A stretch of 64,000 nt of DNA, taken from assembly GCA_018806985.1 (NCBI GenBank), contig JADANN010000170.1, forward strand, positions 960,741 to 1,024,740, read 5' to 3'. Of the stretch, positions 11,530-22,010 are shown piece by piece (position 1 is the first letter of the stretch; each line of letters starts with the position of its first letter). Position numbers and translations under genes: made by a program. The notes beneath the pieces are model-generated. The model saw nothing but the letters and a program-made list of their open reading frames with translations. It did not search any database and was not told the DNA's origin. The DNA comes from Angiostrongylus vasorum. Lineage: Eukaryota > Nematoda > Chromadorea > Rhabditida > Metastrongylidae.

Positions 11530-12105
11530 ATATAATTGACGACTGCACCTTCCCACATCAACGATCAATGCGAAGGGGAAGGGGCCAGATTACGTGTGCT
11601 CTCGGGGCATTCCTCCCTTCTATTCATTGTAGGATTTTTGGCATTTATCCAAAAAGGCTCGAGGAGTTTGCGCGTTGGTGTTTTAGGATCTCGTGCGAGG
11701 ATAGCGACTTTCATATCAAAAATCGTCTCCGCTATGCTTTTGTATCCTACACGTCCCTAGTGGCGTGCCTTGCCTTGCTTTTCGTTTACCATCCAGGTGT
11801 TCTTTTATGCGGATATACAAAGGTCTACCCGTTTAGCCAATATATTCATCTCCCCCAAATACTACAAGAGATCAGGGTATATCGTACGTGAACTCATGCA
11901 GTCACCGTCCTTGCCATAAGTGTAAATTACGCATTTCTGTGCTTCACATAGACGGTCGTATAGGCGGTTACGAACTAACTGACGACGAAGAGTATTCGGT
12001 GGAATTTCAATTATCGCTACCGATTCCTCTAGATCTACCTTTCTTAAGCATCGCTTTATCGCTGCATTTAGCACACCCAAAAGTTTGTACATTCAGTGCA
12101 AGGCT
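11530..12105 (-). pseudogene. Penelope-like element remnant: GIY-YIG endonuclease region
   Basis: The minus-strand translation contains, across frameshifts and stops, the pre-endonuclease block IIEIPPNTLRRQLVRNRLYD, CVIYTYGKDGDCM, then GDEYIG-TGRPLYIRIKEHLDG (about 11810-11853), TPLGTCRIQKHSGDDF, MKVAILARDPKT, LLEPFWINAKNP and MNRREECPE (about 11595-11625). This order is that of the C-terminal GIY-YIG endonuclease of Penelope-like retroelements. The Glu after YIG is a stop codon and the frame shifts at least twice, so it is not functional. The reverse transcriptase part would lie at higher coordinates but is lost; a decayed SINE-A starts at about 12218. Confidence 0.82.
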
Positions 12106-12217
12106 AGACTGATCTGTATACGTCACGGTTGTTCAAAGTTGTTATGACATCCGGTGCTTACGAAACACTGTATTTAACTCAAAAGAATTCTCGAGGTATG
12201 AAAAGCGTAAAGGATAA

Positions 12218-12422
12218 CGCGTTCAGAGTTCATCATTTTCTTAAAGAGGCACCATGCATTCTGACTCCATTCGTAGGATAATAGACGTTAGTGAATGCAT
12301 ATCTGCGCTGTGTGACTTGCGATGTCATACAGGTGAATGAAGTTGATGCTGCCATCGTCCCAAACAAATCTGATAGCAATTTACCGAACCCGCATCTATG
12401 TAGGGGCTTTATGAACTCAAGG
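12218..12422 (-). repeat. SINE-A copy, decayed
   Basis: Recognised from ordered blocks (CACCATGCATTCTGAC, GTGAATGCATATCTG, ATAGCAATTTACCGAACCC). Head lost. It separates the Penelope-like remnant from the inverted unit to its right. Confidence 0.5.
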
Positions 12423-12494
12423 CATGTTAAATAGTGAAGACATATATTCTCTCTTTGATAAAGCTTACATGAAGCTGATAAGCACCTTCTATTC

Positions 12495-12530
12495 GGCTAA
12501 CGTCTCGACGTTTTTGTCTTCATCAGAGCC
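12495..12530 (-). ncRNA. hammerhead-like motif, copy E1
   Basis: Minus strand: GGCT, CTGATGA (intact core), A, helix II GAC/GTC with a 6-base loop, GAGAC (expected GAAAC), GTT, AGCC. Helix I pairs fully (GGCT/AGCC). The single A-to-G change in GAAA should impair catalysis. Confidence 0.5.
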
Positions 12531-12915
12531 GACTATACGAGTCGGTAGTCCACGGCTCTTCTTCGTCCCGATGTGGCATCTTCGCCTTTGTAAATTCAAT
12601 CAATGTCTTCGGCAACCAATCCTCAAAGGAAAGAAAAAGTCGGTTAAAGGAAAGTTGGTTTTGAAATATTATCATTGCTCTTTGCTAGCTGATAATGCTA
12701 CCGACCTCTGTAGGACTGATTGTCCGGGAAAAAGAAGTTACTAACACCGGACAACCGCAACTATCAACCATCAGCACCTTGCGTAAAAGGGCATCACCGA
12801 GTGAGTGTGCTTCATTCGAGAGATGGTCCGCTGAGGAAGACTCAATTTGATACGAAAGCGAAGACGCCACAACGAGACGAAGAACAACCGTGGTGGACCT
12901 TCGACTCGGATCGTC

Positions 12916-12952
12916 GGCTCTGATGAAAACGAGGACGTCGAAACGCTTGCTG
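12916..12952 (+). ncRNA. hammerhead-like motif, copy E2
   Basis: Shows GGCT, CTGATGA (12920-12926), helix II with ACG/CGT (12929-12931/12936-12938), GAAAC (12940-12944), GCT in place of GTT, then TGCT. Core and GAAA are intact, but the base before cleavage is C and helix I is weakened. It faces copy E1 about 390 bases away. Confidence 0.48.
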
Positions 12953-13274
12953 AACAAACATCATATATCAATTCCATGTAAGCTTATCAAACAAAGAACG
13001 CATATTGATTTGTTATACTGGTTAAAGAAAAATCGGTTTTAAAATATAGAAGGGTGGTTCCCTTACAACCAACTTTTCGTTAACATATTATCTACTAAAG
13101 AGGTAAATTGATAAGATATTGGCTTGTAACCTTTTAAATAGTTGAAAAGACCGACTTTCTATAAGTTTCGGCATAAATAATCGATATATTTATTTGTATG
13201 TTCGTATGAATTGATCTTGTCGAACTGATGTGAGGTTGGTATAAGTTGGACTCCTCGTCCACTTTCATCAGCAC

Positions 13275-13310
13275 GGCTGTGTGGAAGGCGAAATTGCCGA
13301 AACGTCAGCC
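13275..13310 (+). ncRNA. hammerhead-like motif, copy F
   Basis: GGCT (13275-13278) pairs with AGCC (13307-13310). Helix II GGC/GCC, GAAA and ACGTC are intact, but the core reads GTGTGGA instead of CTGANGA. The structural halves survive, the catalytic strand does not. A CAA-rich microsatellite starts immediately after it. Confidence 0.42.
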
Positions 13311-13405
13311 ATCGACCAACAACACCAACAACAACGACAACAACGACAACAGCAACAACAACAACAACAACAGCAACAACACCAACAGGAACAACGACAA
13401 CTTTT
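13311..13405 (+). repeat. CAA/CAAC-rich microsatellite
   Basis: Imperfect run of AACAAC and GACAAC units directly after hammerhead-like copy F. The open frame through it encodes Asn-rich sequence and is not taken as a gene. Confidence 0.85.
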
Positions 13406-13712
13406 TACTAAGCTCGCATCAGCTCAATAAGATCAGTACAAAAGTTTAAGTGTTTATGTACTTTTGCTGGGTAGCTAGTTATTGTTGGAAAACATCTCTT
13501 GTCAAAAAATTTTCGTTAATCTTAAACTTGGTAGAATATTGAAAACGTCTGTTTATTTGAACAAAAAGCCACTACCGCGTGATGCTATAGAACGTTCTAG
13601 AATACTTTGGAAGAACTGTTTGAAACAACAGTTCAGTTGTTCGTTGCCCGTTGAGGTTGTGGACAATTTTGTGGAATCTCGTGTCTCTTCTTCTTCATTC
13701 CAATAGTTATTG

Positions 13713-14181
13713 CTGAGATATTTGCAAAACTCCGGACCGCAGGTGTCTGCGGTGGGGAACGAACGCGCTGTTGTCCCTTTTCGGGGAGTAACGCGTTCGC
13801 CACCACACGCACGGGTCCTTCATTTCGCCGGTCTCTCAGCTAGTTCTATTGATCAGTGATAAAAAAGTAAAACATCGTGAATTCAAGTACAGCCTCAGCT
13901 TAACTGGCTTCAATGCCGATGTGGGCTCCGCAGATCAATCCCTTTGACTGGTGATTGCTAACGGCATTGATCGGTAGAACTAGCTGAGAGACAGGCGAAA
14001 CGAAGGACCCGTATGGTGTGGTGGCGAACGCGTTACTCCCCGGAAAGGACAACAGCGCGTTCGTTCCCCACCGAAGACACCGGAGATCCGGAGTTTTACA
14101 AATATCTCGGCAATATTGTGGTTGTATTTCGCTTAATACCCTGCCTAAAAAATTGTAGAAGGCAGAAAATAAAAAGGAAAA
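13713..14181. repeat. SINE-B inverted composite with 13-bp target duplication
   Basis: Flanked by perfect CCAATAGTTATTG at 13700-13712 and 14182-14194. The left part (13713-about 13845) is a minus-orientation SINE-B core. The right part (about 13892-14181) is a plus-orientation copy extending to the A-rich end (CTGCC...GCAGAAAATAAAAAGG). Both carry the tRNA-like boxes. The perfect duplication indicates one insertion of an already rearranged or twin-primed molecule. Confidence 0.82.
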
Positions 14182-14654
14182 CCAATAGTTATTGTTCGCA
14201 CAATCGTTCCTCAGACGCTTATACATTCTGAGCACCATCATCTCTGCAAGGTTTCGAAGCGAATTTTTTCGATCAACATCTCAGACCTAGCGCAACATTT
14301 ACGATTCACACGACGATTGTGTACAGTGTGTTCATGCATGACGTCGTCATTAAGTGCCATCTCACCCAAGTCGCAAAAACTCGTCGATTGGTGGTAATTG
14401 TTGGTGAACGCAACAACGAAAAACAAGCGGCTGTCATTTAGCATCAGTCGCTGTGTAAATCGTCTTAAAATTATATTGAGAAGACTGTTTTCATTTTGGA
14501 GAAAACGATCGTCCACCTCATGAGCTCAGATGCACGTCAGCTACTCTTCAGTAGCCTAGTCATTAGAGAACATTTAAGAAGTATTTGGAAAACTGACTTT
14601 CCTTTGACCAGGATGTGACTAGTCAATATGTGTTCTTTCATTGATGAATTAACA

Positions 14655-14787
14655 CGAACTTGATGAAAAAAGGTTTGTCCTTTCGACGCATATTCGATTC
14701 AATGCGCCGACGAAGACACCCTCATCGTGAGTACGAAACGACTGTGGACCATCTACGGCCGAAAGAAACCTTTTCATCAAGCTCGTT
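14655..14787. repeat. short inverted repeat
   Basis: Arms at 14655-14685 and 14759-14787 are near-complementary (CGAACTTGATGAAAA against TTTTCATCAAGCTCG, then GGTTTGTCCTTTCG against CGAAAGAAACC), with about 73 bases between. It could be a small MITE-like element; no target duplication was established. Confidence 0.45.
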
Positions 14788-14837
14788 TTTGCTTACAAAT
14801 GAAAAAAACACATATTGATTAGTTAAGCAATAGATGA

Positions 14838-15055
14838 TACAGCGTTCAGCGTTTTGCTCTTAGAGGTGCCCCATGCCTCTATTTCTACGAAGAGTGGTAA
14901 GAGTGAGAGGATACATATCTGGAACACACAGTGAATCACGGCAGGTTTCACATATGTTAAGTCACCGCCTCTATTCTGATGAAGAAGTCTAGTACTAATT
15001 TGCCGATTCCGGAGCGATGGAAGGCTTGATGAGACTACTACATGGAATAAACTCA
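14838..15055 (-). repeat. SINE-A copy, decayed
   Basis: Ordered family blocks on the minus strand (GTGCCCCATGCCT, GATACATATCTGG, TAATTTGCCGATTCCGGAG, GGAAGGCTTGATGAG) with substitutions and no intact head. Confidence 0.5.
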
Positions 15056-15123
15056 TTTGAGCTTCCGAGTTTTGCTCATGTCTTAGCATCCATATAAATT
15101 TTACTATTTTAACTAAAAAACTT

Positions 15124-15402
15124 GGGTGTGTGTGGCGCAGTGGTAGGAGGTGCCTTGCAACACACACGTGGAATTGTTCCCCGCGCCCATGGCCCACCAT
15201 GCCTTTTATCCCTCCGGCGTCGGCAAATTGGTACCAGACTTGTCTAAGAGGAAAACAGTACTGGCTCGATGTATCGGTGGGCAACCGCGAGTCATTGTAA
15301 AGGCCAGATATGTATCAATCACCTCCAAACGATGCTTAATGAAATCGAATGCATGGCGCATCCCTCACGGATTGATCGACGGCCAATGCTTTATCCTATG
15401 AG
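15124..15402 (+). repeat. SINE-A copy, full length
   Basis: Head GTGTGGCGCAGTGGTAGGAG, B-box region TGGAATTGTTCCCC (one change from consensus), full body and terminal GCCAATGCTTTATCC. Confidence 0.82.
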
Positions 15403-16142
15403 GTCTCATGGTATAACCAATAATCACGTTCTAATAAGTTAGACCTTTCGGTTCATTATTTAAAAATCACCGCTTTTCTGTGGAGTTATGCACTTTAACT
15501 AAGTTGCATAACCCCTATAATTCAACAAAAATGTTCCCATACTTGGCAAAGGTTTGAAAAGTCTCAGAGCCAGATATCAAAAAGGGTGAAGGAACCACGA
15601 AGTATTAATTTTGTTGAGTCGTCCACGCTAGCATTTCGAGTAAATCGATTTCCATAGTAGTTTTCTTTTCTGGTGGGTTGAATTGCTTAGGTAAGAAGTA
15701 TGGCAACACGTCCTCCCACTGATGGGTCGAAAAACAAAAGTTTGCTGCGCTCGATGAAACCTGCAAATCTAACAGAACACATTGAAATACGGTAGGTACT
15801 CGACAAAACTCATCATGAACACCCGAGTTAATTAGAAACAAGGTTCATTTCTAAGCGAAATTTTCAATTTAGTAAGTAAATCTGCCCCTAATCGAACAAC
15901 TCTGACCCCTCTAGATAAGTTGTCTATGCTAGTATTTGGAGTAAATCGATGATTTCCATAGTGACTTTTTTCTAGTGGATTAAGTCACTTAAATGAGAAA
16001 TGTAATGAATGATTTCCCTTAATGAAGTCGTTCTGCAAAGCCTCAGAGCGTTTCAGCGTTTGGAATTCGTCGCGGATTGTTGTTCCCTTGGCCATCTGTG
16101 CTGGGCGAGGTTCGCGCCGATGACGGACAGTGTGGTGCGGTC

Positions 16143-16180
16143 GGTCTGTCTGTCTGTCTGTCTGTCGGTTGGTCTGTCGG
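16143..16180 (+). repeat. TCTG microsatellite
   Basis: About six CTGT repeats followed by diverged GGTCTGTCGG units. Frames through it are low complexity. Confidence 0.85.
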
Positions 16181-16747
16181 GCCTCCGTCGTTGCAGCTCG
16201 TAAATGCGGCAATTTCGTTATTCAAGGTCTCGTCTAAGTGCCAGTCTTTAGTGTTTCACTATCGTCACCACCATCACGACCACAAGATATCCATGATATG
16301 AATTAGTGCACCGTCTGATAGTTTTGCCTTCTATGCGTCAACGACAGGCTCAGCAGAGAACGAAACGACGTCAGTACATTCGATTTTCTAAAAAGAACCG
16401 ATGAAGCAGAAAAAAGGCGAGAAGAAAAGCCAGCGTTAAGAGGAAAAAAGTCTGAAATGAATAAAGTCTTCGAGAGAGCTTTCGTGAGAAAACGATTTAA
16501 TGAGGAGTGTTATACTCTGTAAGTCGATATTGTACCAGGGAATATAAAATAACAACCAACAGCTGGTTGTGGTTGTGAAGGTGGTGGTGCTCGTGGAGGT
16601 GAAGGAAACCAATTCCTCTCAATATAACGAGCAGACACCTTATGCCTTATTTTCTCACACCTATTCTTGTTAGCGAAGCCGTAAATTAAAAAAATGATTG
16701 CTTTTTCAAATAGTTTTCAAACAGTGACTTTCACCAGTGTGTACGAG

Positions 16748-17322
16748 AGCGTGTAGGGCAGTGGATAGAGATGCGCTGCAAGACACATAAGGTCGTTGGT
16801 TCGATCCCGATCCAGCGCCCCAGGACCACTAAGTTTTTCATAGCTTACGGAACGGAAAATTGATGTCAGAGCTGTCTGGGAGGTTAAACAGCACTAATGT
16901 TATAATGTTTTACTTTTTTATTTTCTGCCGAGTTCAATTTTTACGGCAGGGTATTAAGCGAAATACAACCAGAACGTTGCTGAGATATTTGCAAAACTCC
17001 GGACCGCAGGTGCCTGCGGTGGGGACCGAACGCGCTATTACTCTTTCCGGAGGCTAACGTGTTCACCGCCACACCATGCGGGTCCTTCGTTTCGCCTATC
17101 TCTAAGCTAGTTCTATCGATCAGTGCCATCAGCAATCACCTGTCAATGGGATTGATCTGGGGAGCCCACATCGACATTGAACCCAGTTAGCTAACGTTAT
17201 ACATTGACATGCCACAGCGAGTCATTGTATAGGCCAGATGTTAGCAGTGTCGATGCTTACTGAAATCAAATGCAAGGCGTATCCTTCAGGGACCGATCAA
17301 TGCGGATGGCTTATGCTTTTCC
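16748..17322 (+). repeat. SINE-A copy split by an inserted SINE-B
   Basis: The SINE-A 5' half is 16748-16904 (head GTGTAGGGCAGTGGATAGAG, B-box GGTTCGATCCC) and the 3' half 17191-17322. Removing 16905-17190 and one duplicate restores a continuous SINE-A body. The duplicated target is CTAATGTTATA (16894-16904) and CTAACGTTATA (17191-17201). Confidence 0.85.
16905..17190 (-). repeat. SINE-B, complete simple copy nested in SINE-A
   Basis: A 286-base element in minus orientation with A-rich end at the left (TTTTTTATTTTCTGCC) and the start at the right (complement of AACCCAGTTAG). It carries the tRNA-like pair TGGCGGTGAAC and GCGTTCGGTCCCC. The 11-bp target duplication defines both ends, making it the reference copy of this family here. 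Confidence 0.85.
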
Positions 17323-18283
17323 ACACCAATGTGTATTTTTCATATTTATTTCAACATTTTTTTTCAATCCTATCCTTGTGGCATACGAACAGAAACAAAA
17401 CTACGGTTACAACATAAATGAGTGATTAGGACTAAGCTGTTACAAAAAGGAAATTATCAAAGTTGCCTCAGTAGCGTAAACAACCGAGAAAATTTGGAAT
17501 TATCAAGCGTAAAGGAAGGAAAAGGAGAAAGAAGAAGAAAAAAAAACACTTTCGATGTATAATGATTGAGCTGACTGGCTCCTTTGACTGCTTGACTGAA
17601 TCCTTTTCTCACAGTAATCTCCATTTCCTTGTGCTTAGCAATTTCACGGAAGAGTGGTGTAGCGATTAGTTCTGTGTTTTCGAAAAATTTAACCCTTACA
17701 CACATTTTATCCTAATGTCATAGGTTCAACAGCTTCCCATGAACCGTTACTAGTTACTCTTCTGGCTAATCGAGAAAAAAGAAAGACGCAACACTTCCTA
17801 TGAGACCATTTATTTCAGCCGATTTTGTTGAAAAACTAGGCAAAAGTATCCACGGATGGAGCTAATTATCAATCTGCTGGTTCATCGACCAGCACAATCT
17901 CCACACTCAGAAAGAGTTCGACGGCTCTATCTGGATGGCTAGTCAAGAGTAAATCAACAGCCGGCATTGATGTCAAAAGTGCTCAATAGCTTACGAGTGG
18001 TGACGATCTCGGACAACCTTGTACGGCTTTCGACACTCCAGCGGAAGAAAAACTTGCACAACTAACAATGACTAATGAAGTGGAAACTGTACTCAGTTCC
18101 GCATGATTCTTCGTGATTTGTGAAAACTGGTTAATGAAATATTGAAGCAAGTGTAGTGTCAATAGAATTGTTACGACTATAGGTACTGGTGAGTTCCGCA
18201 GTAAATAACTTCGAGTGTCATAAAAGGTGGAGATAACTCACTGCAAAGCCTAGGGATAGCATCTTTGTCTTTCTATCTACATG

Positions 18284-18436
18284 GCCCGATACCACACATT
18301 TTATGTTATGCAAAGCTCAGCACTTCTTCTATTAGTTTCGTATTCTCACACGCACCATCCATAAAGGTCTTTGGAGTAGCGTTTGCGTTCAGCAACCACG
18401 TGAGGTGTTCTTTTTCCACATAAATGCCACCGAATA
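18284..18436 (+). repeat. family D repeat fragment
   Basis: Shares ordered blocks (CGATACCACACATT, ACGCACCATCCATAAAGGTCTT) with 36860-37080 and 46700-46960. Diverged and of unknown class. A SINE-A copy follows directly. Confidence 0.35.
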
Positions 18437-18443
18437 ACAGAAA

Positions 18444-18730
18444 GGCGTGTGTGGCGCAGTTGTAGGAGGCGCTCTGCAGCACACACGTGGAATCGATCTC
18501 CGCGCTCATGGCCCACCAAGTATCTCGAACCCTCCGGGGTCGGCAAATTGGTATCAGACTTGTCTGGGAGGAAGTAGTACCAGCTCGATACATTGGTAGA
18601 CTACCGCGATTCATTGTAAAGGCCAGGTATGCATCCAATCACCCCCCAAACGATGCTTAATGAAGTCGAATGCATTGCACATCCCTCAGGGATTGATCAA
18701 CGCCGAGAGCTTTATCCCCTTTTTTTATTA
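18444..18730 (+). repeat. SINE-A copy, full length
   Basis: Head GTGTGGCGCAGTTGTAGGAG, B-box GGAATCGATCTCC, complete body and terminal AACGCCGAGAGCTTTATCC. Confidence 0.85.
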
Positions 18731-18739
18731 ACAGTAACA

Positions 18740-19234
18740 CTCTTTCACCATGCGTGTTGTCGACTTTGCTCTCGATTATTCACTACGGAATACGTAGAAG
18801 ATTTGCCCATGGTTCCTCGTCTTCTGATCTACACTATCTGCCACCTGTCTAGAGGAGTTCCCTGACTCAAATCGATGTCTGCCGGCTGCGTTTGAGTCAT
18901 GTCATTCAAATTGAAGAGTGTCGGAACGAAACAACGTTCCTTTCCTCTTTCATGTTCGACTCTATTTACCGCCGCCTTGGAGGGAAGTCATCCTTCATCA
19001 ATTGCTGACCGCCGCGTAATGCACTCTATTACCACCATCATCATTACCAACTCTTTTCTCTATTCTGTCCCTCCTCTCCTTCAATCCACTCATCTTACAT
19101 TTCCATATTCTCCTTAACAGTTGCTTTGTCGATTTTTTTCATTAGAACATATGTGCTTTCGTTGGGAATCTCATTAAATCCAGGTGGAAAAGAGGCAATT
19201 GTGGAGAACAAGATCGTAATTAGCTCTTAGCCAG
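18740..19234 (+). other. candidate non-coding leader exon (5' end approximate)
   Basis: Pyrimidine-rich, higher-GC sequence ending in a near-perfect donor, CCAG|GTAAGTACTGG, at 19234/19235. No frame is open through it. It resembles the apparent leader exons at 23176-23491 and 28612-28957. A spliced 5' UTR of a downstream plus-strand gene is inference. Confidence 0.3.
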
Positions 19235-20344
19235 GTAAGTACTGGACTTTTAGTAACTTTGTACAATTTTTACCTTATTCTTAGTAAGGAATACAATTCA
19301 TATACTTGATATGTTCTGGAAATTACACACACTATGCCACAATGTAAAAACCTTTTCACGGTAGTTACTCTGCTACAACCCATAAAAAAACTTTAGATAC
19401 AATAGCTGAGAATTGATTCACTTTTTCTCGTTCTCTTACTTTCGTGCGTTTCGCAACACTTCTTTCTTCAAAGTGGTGACACTCCTGAACTTACTGGATT
19501 ATTGTCAACTGAAAGGCATAGGAAACATTCCGGGCTTTAAACCTATTTCTTAATCCTATGATTATAGGAATAAACTCTTTCACCTCCCCAGTCTTACGTC
19601 ATAAAAGGTTACAAGGTCACATTTTCACTTTTTCCGGTGTTAAGAAGGAGACTGGCCTAATAAAGTGAGGTTGAAGACAGCTATTTATTTAGTGATGTGA
19701 CAATCTCATGTAGCGATGCTGGGAATTTTTAGTTGTTTTGATATCTGAGAGTGTTCAGTAAAGTGTGCTTATTTAGCATTCTCATGCTGAAATAATGAAC
19801 AGATAGTCGTACCGATCCCATTACCTTCTCCACTGAATTCGAATATTGCTGGTTTGGCAAGGTTTTTTCTCAAGAGTTCCGAGAAACCCGTCTTAGGACG
19901 TTCCGAGTTCGTCGTCACAGACATTCGACAGCAATTATGAACTGTGGGAAGGTCTGACATTTTAGGTTTTTCTAAAGACGGAGTTGGTTCATGGTGTTGG
20001 TTCACTTTTTAGTTCAACTTCTAGATGAAAATACTGCACTTCTTCTTTGTATGGATGACATTAGTGTGTGATGATCTCTTCCTTTTACGTCACATTTCAA
20101 CACTAACGAACATAGAAGGCCACGGTGCGAAAGTGTACCTTTGAGAAGTACGGTTCTTGGTTTCCTAGTTTCAAGAACATTGCTAGTATTTATAAATATC
20201 AATGTCTGTCAGAGTTCTTCTTTACAACTTAAACTTAGCTTTTTTGGAAAACTATTATCATTCGTCCCTACCAATTTCCCACTTAAAGCAATTTCAATAT
20301 GTGAGCGAGCAGATTGTTCTTTGCTAAAAGATAAGAAGGATGGG
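19235..20344. other. no gene recognised
   Basis: AT-rich sequence with only short chance frames. It would be intron if the leader exon ending at 19234 is real. Confidence 0.35.
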
Positions 20345-20616
20345 GCCCTCGACTTTATCAATCCCAGAGAGATGCCTTATTTATTCGACTTCGTCAAGCA
20401 TCTTTAGAGGTGGTTTAATGCGTATCTGACCTGATATACATTGACTTGTTTTACCCTACTGATGTATTAAGTCAGTGCTGCCATCTCCTAGACAGGTCTG
20501 CAACTAATTTACTGACTATGGAGGAATAGAGAGCTTGTATTTTTTCAGAACAGGCAAGATCGAACCAAGAACAGCGTTTATATCGTAGAGCAACTCTAAC
20601 TACTGGACTACACGAG
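20345..20616 (-). repeat. SINE-A copy, diverged
   Basis: Minus strand. The head is unusually tRNA-like: AGTCCAGTAGTTAGAG (A-box region) and TTGGTTCGATCTTG (B box), with body blocks GACTTCGTCAAGCAT and TACTGACTATGGAGG. It represents an older or different head subtype, as at 38893-39156. Confidence 0.7.
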
Positions 20617-20807
20617 CCTCTTTTTCTATTTTATTTACCTCATAGGTTCATTTAATGCGTTTTCTACATAAAAGATAGTTTTTTCCCATAGCGATTTGAA
20701 CTATTCGATCTTAATTTGTGCGAATGTACAATATTAGTTCAAAAATGGCCTTTTCTCGTGACAAATTTTACAAAAAAATTTGTGGCCGTTACTTAGTGCT
20801 TTTGGCG

Positions 20808-21095
20808 CAGGCGCTTGTGGCACAGTGGTAGGAGATGCCCTGCAACGCAAACGTGGAATCGATCCCCGCGCCCATGGGGCCACCAAGCCTTTCATCTCTC
20901 CGCGGTCGACAAATTGGTAGCAGACCTGTCTGCGAGGATAGCAGCACTGGCTCGATACATCGGTAGGCCTCGCGAGTAATTGTAAAGGCCAGATATGCAT
21001 TCAATCACGTACAAACGATGCTTGATGAAGTCGGATGCATGGCGCATCCGTTAGGGGATTGGTGAACGCCAAGAACCTTATCCTTTATCCTTACT
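20808..21095 (+). repeat. SINE-A copy, full length
   Basis: Head CTTGTGGCACAGTGGTAGG, B-box GGAATCGATCCCC, full body, terminal block and TTTATCC-type tail. Confidence 0.84.
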
Positions 21096-21479
21096 TAATG
21101 CTTACATTGATGGAATATACAAATTTGAGGTTTATATACAGCATAACTTTCACCCGTGTAATAGGTTCTTTTATAAAATAATTTGTAATGATTTTGAAAC
21201 CGATCGTCATTTAACCTCGACAGTAATAGTTGTTTATCCCGTTCGAAATGTTCCCTGGCTGAGGAAACTACATAGGATTTTTTTCTGAGGTTTTATTGTT
21301 GCAGGGGCAACTCAAATTGTCATCAAGGTATCGCCTAAAGGGCGGGTAAGCTTCCGAACGCTTCCAAACTGAGAAGGTTTGGAAAGTTTCATACCGAACA
21401 CGTGAATGTTGGTGGTAAATGGGATCTCAGCAACACTTTTACCAGCTGAAGGCAATAATTAGTGCTGACCTGCAAAAAT

Positions 21480-22010
21480 CACTCGAGAGGTTGCGGAGGA
21501 GCTCTTCCTTAACTCCCTCAACGCATTGCTTAAAAGTCATGCGAATTTGAATGGCGAATAGGCTTCAAGAATGAGGGGGCGCGAAATGTGGATCCTATTT
21601 GCAATTAACGAATTCGGCGCAATGGTTTGGCTTGGTGAAGAACCCAAATTTTTCCCAAAGCCGATTTTACAGCAAAAGAAAGCAATGGTAACTTGTTTTC
21701 AATCTGCGGTTTGTTTGACAACTGCAACAGATTCTGACGGGACAATCACAGGTGTTCTATTTCGCAATCGATGATTCCTCAAAAAATGAAGGGTGTAGAT
21801 TCTGAGAAAAAGCCCAGTCATCTTGTATATTAACACTCGATGGCTTTTCCGCAGTTAATGCGGCAGCAGCTAAACAAGTTAAGCTATAAAACCTTTCCTC
21901 AGCCAGCATACTCATTGGGCTACGCGCCAACCGATTACCACCACTTTCTCAAGCATTTCGACAAATACTTGTTCAGGAAGTTTTCAACAACGCTAAACCA
22001 CTGCTAAAAA
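21480..22010 (+). pseudogene. mariner-family transposase remnant
   Basis: The frame at 21571-21774 encodes EEPKFFPKPILQQKKAMVT, matching the mariner block EAPKHFPKPxLHxKKVMVT that precedes the catalytic core. Further on, about 21850-21990, another frame reads LNKLSYKTFPQPAYSLGY then APTDYHHFLKHFDKYL, matching the mariner block ending HPPYSPDLAPTDYHFFKHL, which holds the third catalytic Asp. Frameshifts and stops between blocks show it is dead. Terminal inverted repeats were not located. Confidence 0.8.

Larger units (their letters stand above)
12457..12990. repeat. inverted-repeat unit with two facing hammerhead-like motifs
   Basis: Arms of about 150 bases (12457-12610 and 12830-12990) are diverged reverse complements. 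Each begins with a GATAAGCTTACATG-like end and each carries one hammerhead-like motif. The sequence inside the arms recurs at 38330-38520, 10138-10230 and 60400-60480. Penelope-like elements can carry terminal repeats in inverted orientation, so a Penelope-like terminal-repeat pair is the likely explanation (inference). Confidence 0.55.

Noticed and set aside
13246..13449. Asn-rich 67-codon frame
   Set aside because: It is the translation of the CAA-rich microsatellite and part of ribozyme copy F.
14700..14760. Ribozyme-like GACGAAGACAC...GAAACGAC segment
   Set aside because: No helix I pairing and no core; treated as part of an inverted repeat.
15985..16301. Overlapping frames around 16000-16300
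   Set aside because: Several frames share the TCTG microsatellite; none shows a family motif or splice sites.
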